Shown here: one piece after another, positions 62,004 to 64,000 of the stretch
Position numbering within the stretch: position 1 is the first letter of the stretch
How the letters are laid out: each line of letters opens with the position of its first letter
DNA from: Anthopleura xanthogrammica
Lineage: Eukaryota > Cnidaria > Anthozoa > Actiniaria > Actiniidae
Assembly: GCA_964019055.1 (NCBI GenBank)
Contig: OZ025219.1
Coordinates: 5,413,868 to 5,477,867 of the forward strand
Length of the DNA: 64,000 nucleotides
Direction of reading: 5' to 3'
Made by a program: the position numbers and the translations under genes
The notes under the pieces: model-generated
What the model was told of the DNA's origin: nothing
The model's database searches: none
What the model saw: only the letters and a program-made list of their open reading frames with translations

Positions 62004-62140
62004 ATTACATGGCCGCTTGGAGATACGAGTTTTATCTTCTCGTGCTGATATCATCTCTCACTCGTTCGCTGCGCTCACTCGTGAGAGATAACATCGACAC
62101 TCGAAGATAAAATTCGTATTTCCGCGCGACCATGTAATAT
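62004..62140. mobile_element. Foldback MITE, copy 2
   Basis: Near-identical to 50859-51018, with the same loop (CGTTCGCTGCGCTCACTCGT) and arms. Confidence 0.8.
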
Positions 62141-62162
62141 CCTATATATATCTAAATTTATT

Positions 62163-62289
62163 CCACACCATAGAAAATACAGCCAATCAGAAAGCAGGAA
62201 AGCAGTTGCATATTCGTCAGTATTTCACTCTTCCTTCCCATCATACTCTGCGCGTTGAATCTACGCATTTGAATTTTCTATAGGGTGGG
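62163..62289. mobile_element. Possible short MITE
   Basis: The imperfect ends CCACACCATAGAAAATAC and GAATTTTCTATAGGGTGGG are inverted. Confidence 0.4.
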
Positions 62290-62297
62290 ATAAAATG

Positions 62298-62453
62298 GTT
62301 ATACAATGGTTTCTCGAGGCATACCGTGGATACCCCACTCGTCACATGTATTTTCTTTGTATACACACTCGCCTAAAGGTTCGTGTGTATACTAGAAACT
62401 ACAAGTGACTCGTGGGATATTCCACGGTATGCCACTCGAAACCATTGTATAAC
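62298..62453. mobile_element. Foldback element
   Basis: Arms of about 48 bp (GTTATACAATGGTTTCTCGA ...) plus an inner hairpin GTATACACACTCG..CGTGTGTATAC. Confidence 0.75.
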
Positions 62454-63145
62454 TAATATTTATATGAAAGGGTTATCGTAAAAAAAATATATACTAAATA
62501 CTAATTGGTATTAGTGTCTCAATAAGATATATATAATAATGATAACACATAATAATAGTAATAATAATAATAATAATAATAATAGTTAGTAATAGTTAAG
62601 GCTTTGTATGCTGTCTAAGTACAATGCCATTTGATCTATCAGTTCGGAAATTAAGAATCTTGCTTAGAAATTATGCCATATTTCCGCAATCTTCTGTAAA
62701 AAGTCATGTCAGACAAAAGTTGAAATAAACCACAACAATAAGTAGTTATTGCATTGAAAAAGGACATATCGTATGTTAAATGACAATGATAGAAACGAAA
62801 ATTATACATTAAATATAAATGCGAATAAGCTGCTATGTGATGATTATAATAAGTCTATTCATAAAACAGTACTTGAATCTGTCGGTTTTAACTAATGGTT
62901 TGAGAATAAGCTTTGAAATAAGCCAAGTATACCAAGCATAATGACCACAATTCCTCCAAATTAGTTATTTATGTGCCTCACGATGTTTCAATGCTCTAAA
63001 TACTGTGGCCAACTTTGTGACCCTAATATACTTTATTAAATATCTGTACTTTAAAACTGACAACAGAAATTCTTCTAGTCTCGTCTCGGTCCTGTTATAC
63101 ATATGCAATGATATCGATGTAGTTTTTGTTTGCTTGTTAAGTACT
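62454..63145. other. Non-coding AT-rich stretch
   Basis: An AAT microsatellite lies at about 62550-62584. No gene. Confidence 0.4.
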
Positions 63146-63232
63146 TCTTCTACATCTTCTTCTTCTTCTTCTTCTTCTTCTTCTTCTTCTTCTTCTTCTT
63201 CTTCTTCTTCTTCTTCTTCTTCTTCTTCTTCC

Positions 63233-63263
<31 letters not shown>

Positions 63264-63345
63264 CTTCTTCTTCTTCTTCTTCTTCTTCTTCTTCTTCTTC
63301 TTCTTCTTCTTCTTCTTCTTCTTCTTCTTCTAATTCTTCTTCTTT
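63144..63345. repeat. Long TTC trinucleotide microsatellite
   Basis: About 190 bp of TTC with one CAC interruption near 63231. Frames over it (poly-Ser, poly-Phe, poly-Glu) are artefacts. Confidence 0.95.
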
Positions 63346-64000
63346 ACCCAATTATTTAAAGTAAACCTACACCAAGGTCATTCACCATCTAGTTCTAACC
63401 ATAATGCGCAAAATTAGCAGAGTATAATTAATCGAATGAAAAATATGTATACATATGTACATACATCTGGGAGAGAGACGGCAACAATATGTGGGTTTGA
63501 ATGTGAAACGTGCTTAGGGACTAGCCTTCGTCCACCTGGGGAGGAGAGGGGAGGGGAGAGGGGAAGGGTCTGAGTTTTGTTTGGACATTATAAAGTCATA
63601 AATATTTACTGATCCTATCACTATCTTATACATTGCCCCCTCACTAGTGGTTCACGAATGCCGGTCCCCCATTTGATATATGTCAATGCTACTGGAGGGG
63701 AGATCTCCTATAGTTTAAAAACTTGTGGTCACCTTACAGTCAAAACGGCTCAAGCGTACCCCCTAGGCTCCATTAATGATTTCATTATTTGAATATTGAG
63801 TTGATTATTCACTCTGAGTTTTCATTAAAAATTCCGGACTCCAAACTTCACATTCTTTTCACGAATAAAATTCTAAGCGATGTCCTTTCTGGGGAGTTTT
63901 TCTACCTTGGCATGGCAATTGTTGAAGAATCCAATCAAAACTCAGGTAGATAATTTATTTTCAAGTTTGGAGTCAAAGAGAATAACGAACTCAATATTCG
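63346..64000. other. Non-coding end of window
   Basis: A GGGGA-rich tract lies at 63538-63567. A direct or inverted pair around AAATTCCGGACTCCAAACTT (63829) and AAGTTTGGAGTC (63963) hints at another inverted-repeat element that may run past the window end. Confidence 0.4.

Noticed and set aside
62965..63364. Poly-Glu / poly-Ser proteins
   Set aside because: TTC microsatellite artefacts.

Overview
The window looks like nuclear DNA of an animal, most likely an anthozoan cnidarian (stony coral or sea anemone). It is AT-rich. Its genes are split by short GT-AG introns, it carries eukaryotic tRNA genes, and the proteins are metazoan neuronal receptors. Introns and spacers are full of short inverted-repeat (MITE/foldback) elements, microsatellites and LINE remnants. 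The species call is inference. Nothing bacterial, viral or CRISPR-like was seen.

Five protein genes can be assembled exon by exon with matching splice phases. Two are paralogous Cys-loop ligand-gated anion channels of the GABA-A/glycine receptor type, both on the + strand: gene 1 (10879-19113, 10 coding exons, 542 aa) and gene 2 (38767-44204, 8 coding exons, 476 aa). Three are rhodopsin-type peptide GPCRs closest in motifs to the neuropeptide FF/RFamide group. Each has two coding exons and one phase-1 intron at the start of the third intracellular loop: GPCR A (21650-25684, minus, 318 aa), GPCR B (45698-47571, minus, 357 aa) and GPCR C (51197-53665, plus, 372 aa).

Layout: 1-10.8 kb is non-coding and AT-rich, with a long TTCG microsatellite. 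At 10.8-19.1 kb lies channel gene 1; two tRNA-Gly(UCC) genes sit antisense in its intron 4 and several transposons fill intron 3. At 19.1-25.7 kb lies GPCR A, tail-to-tail with channel 1. The stretch 25.7-38.7 kb is gene-poor, with MITEs and a broken LINE. At 38.7-47.6 kb channel gene 2 lies tail-to-tail with GPCR B. At 51.2-53.7 kb is GPCR C, head-to-head with GPCR B. From 53.7 to 64 kb there are repeats only: a 7-bp-unit MITE, a 33-bp minisatellite inside a TIR element, foldback MITEs and a long TTC tract.

The most notable arrangement is the repeated convergent pair [anion channel -> <- peptide GPCR], about 25 kb apart. It suggests that an ancestral channel-GPCR pair was duplicated as a block, with a further GPCR duplicate (C) beside pair 2. 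Both channels keep the PAR anion-selectivity motif and the 15-residue Cys-loop, so they probably form chloride-permeable channels. Any functional link between the channels and the neighbouring GPCRs is only a hypothesis.
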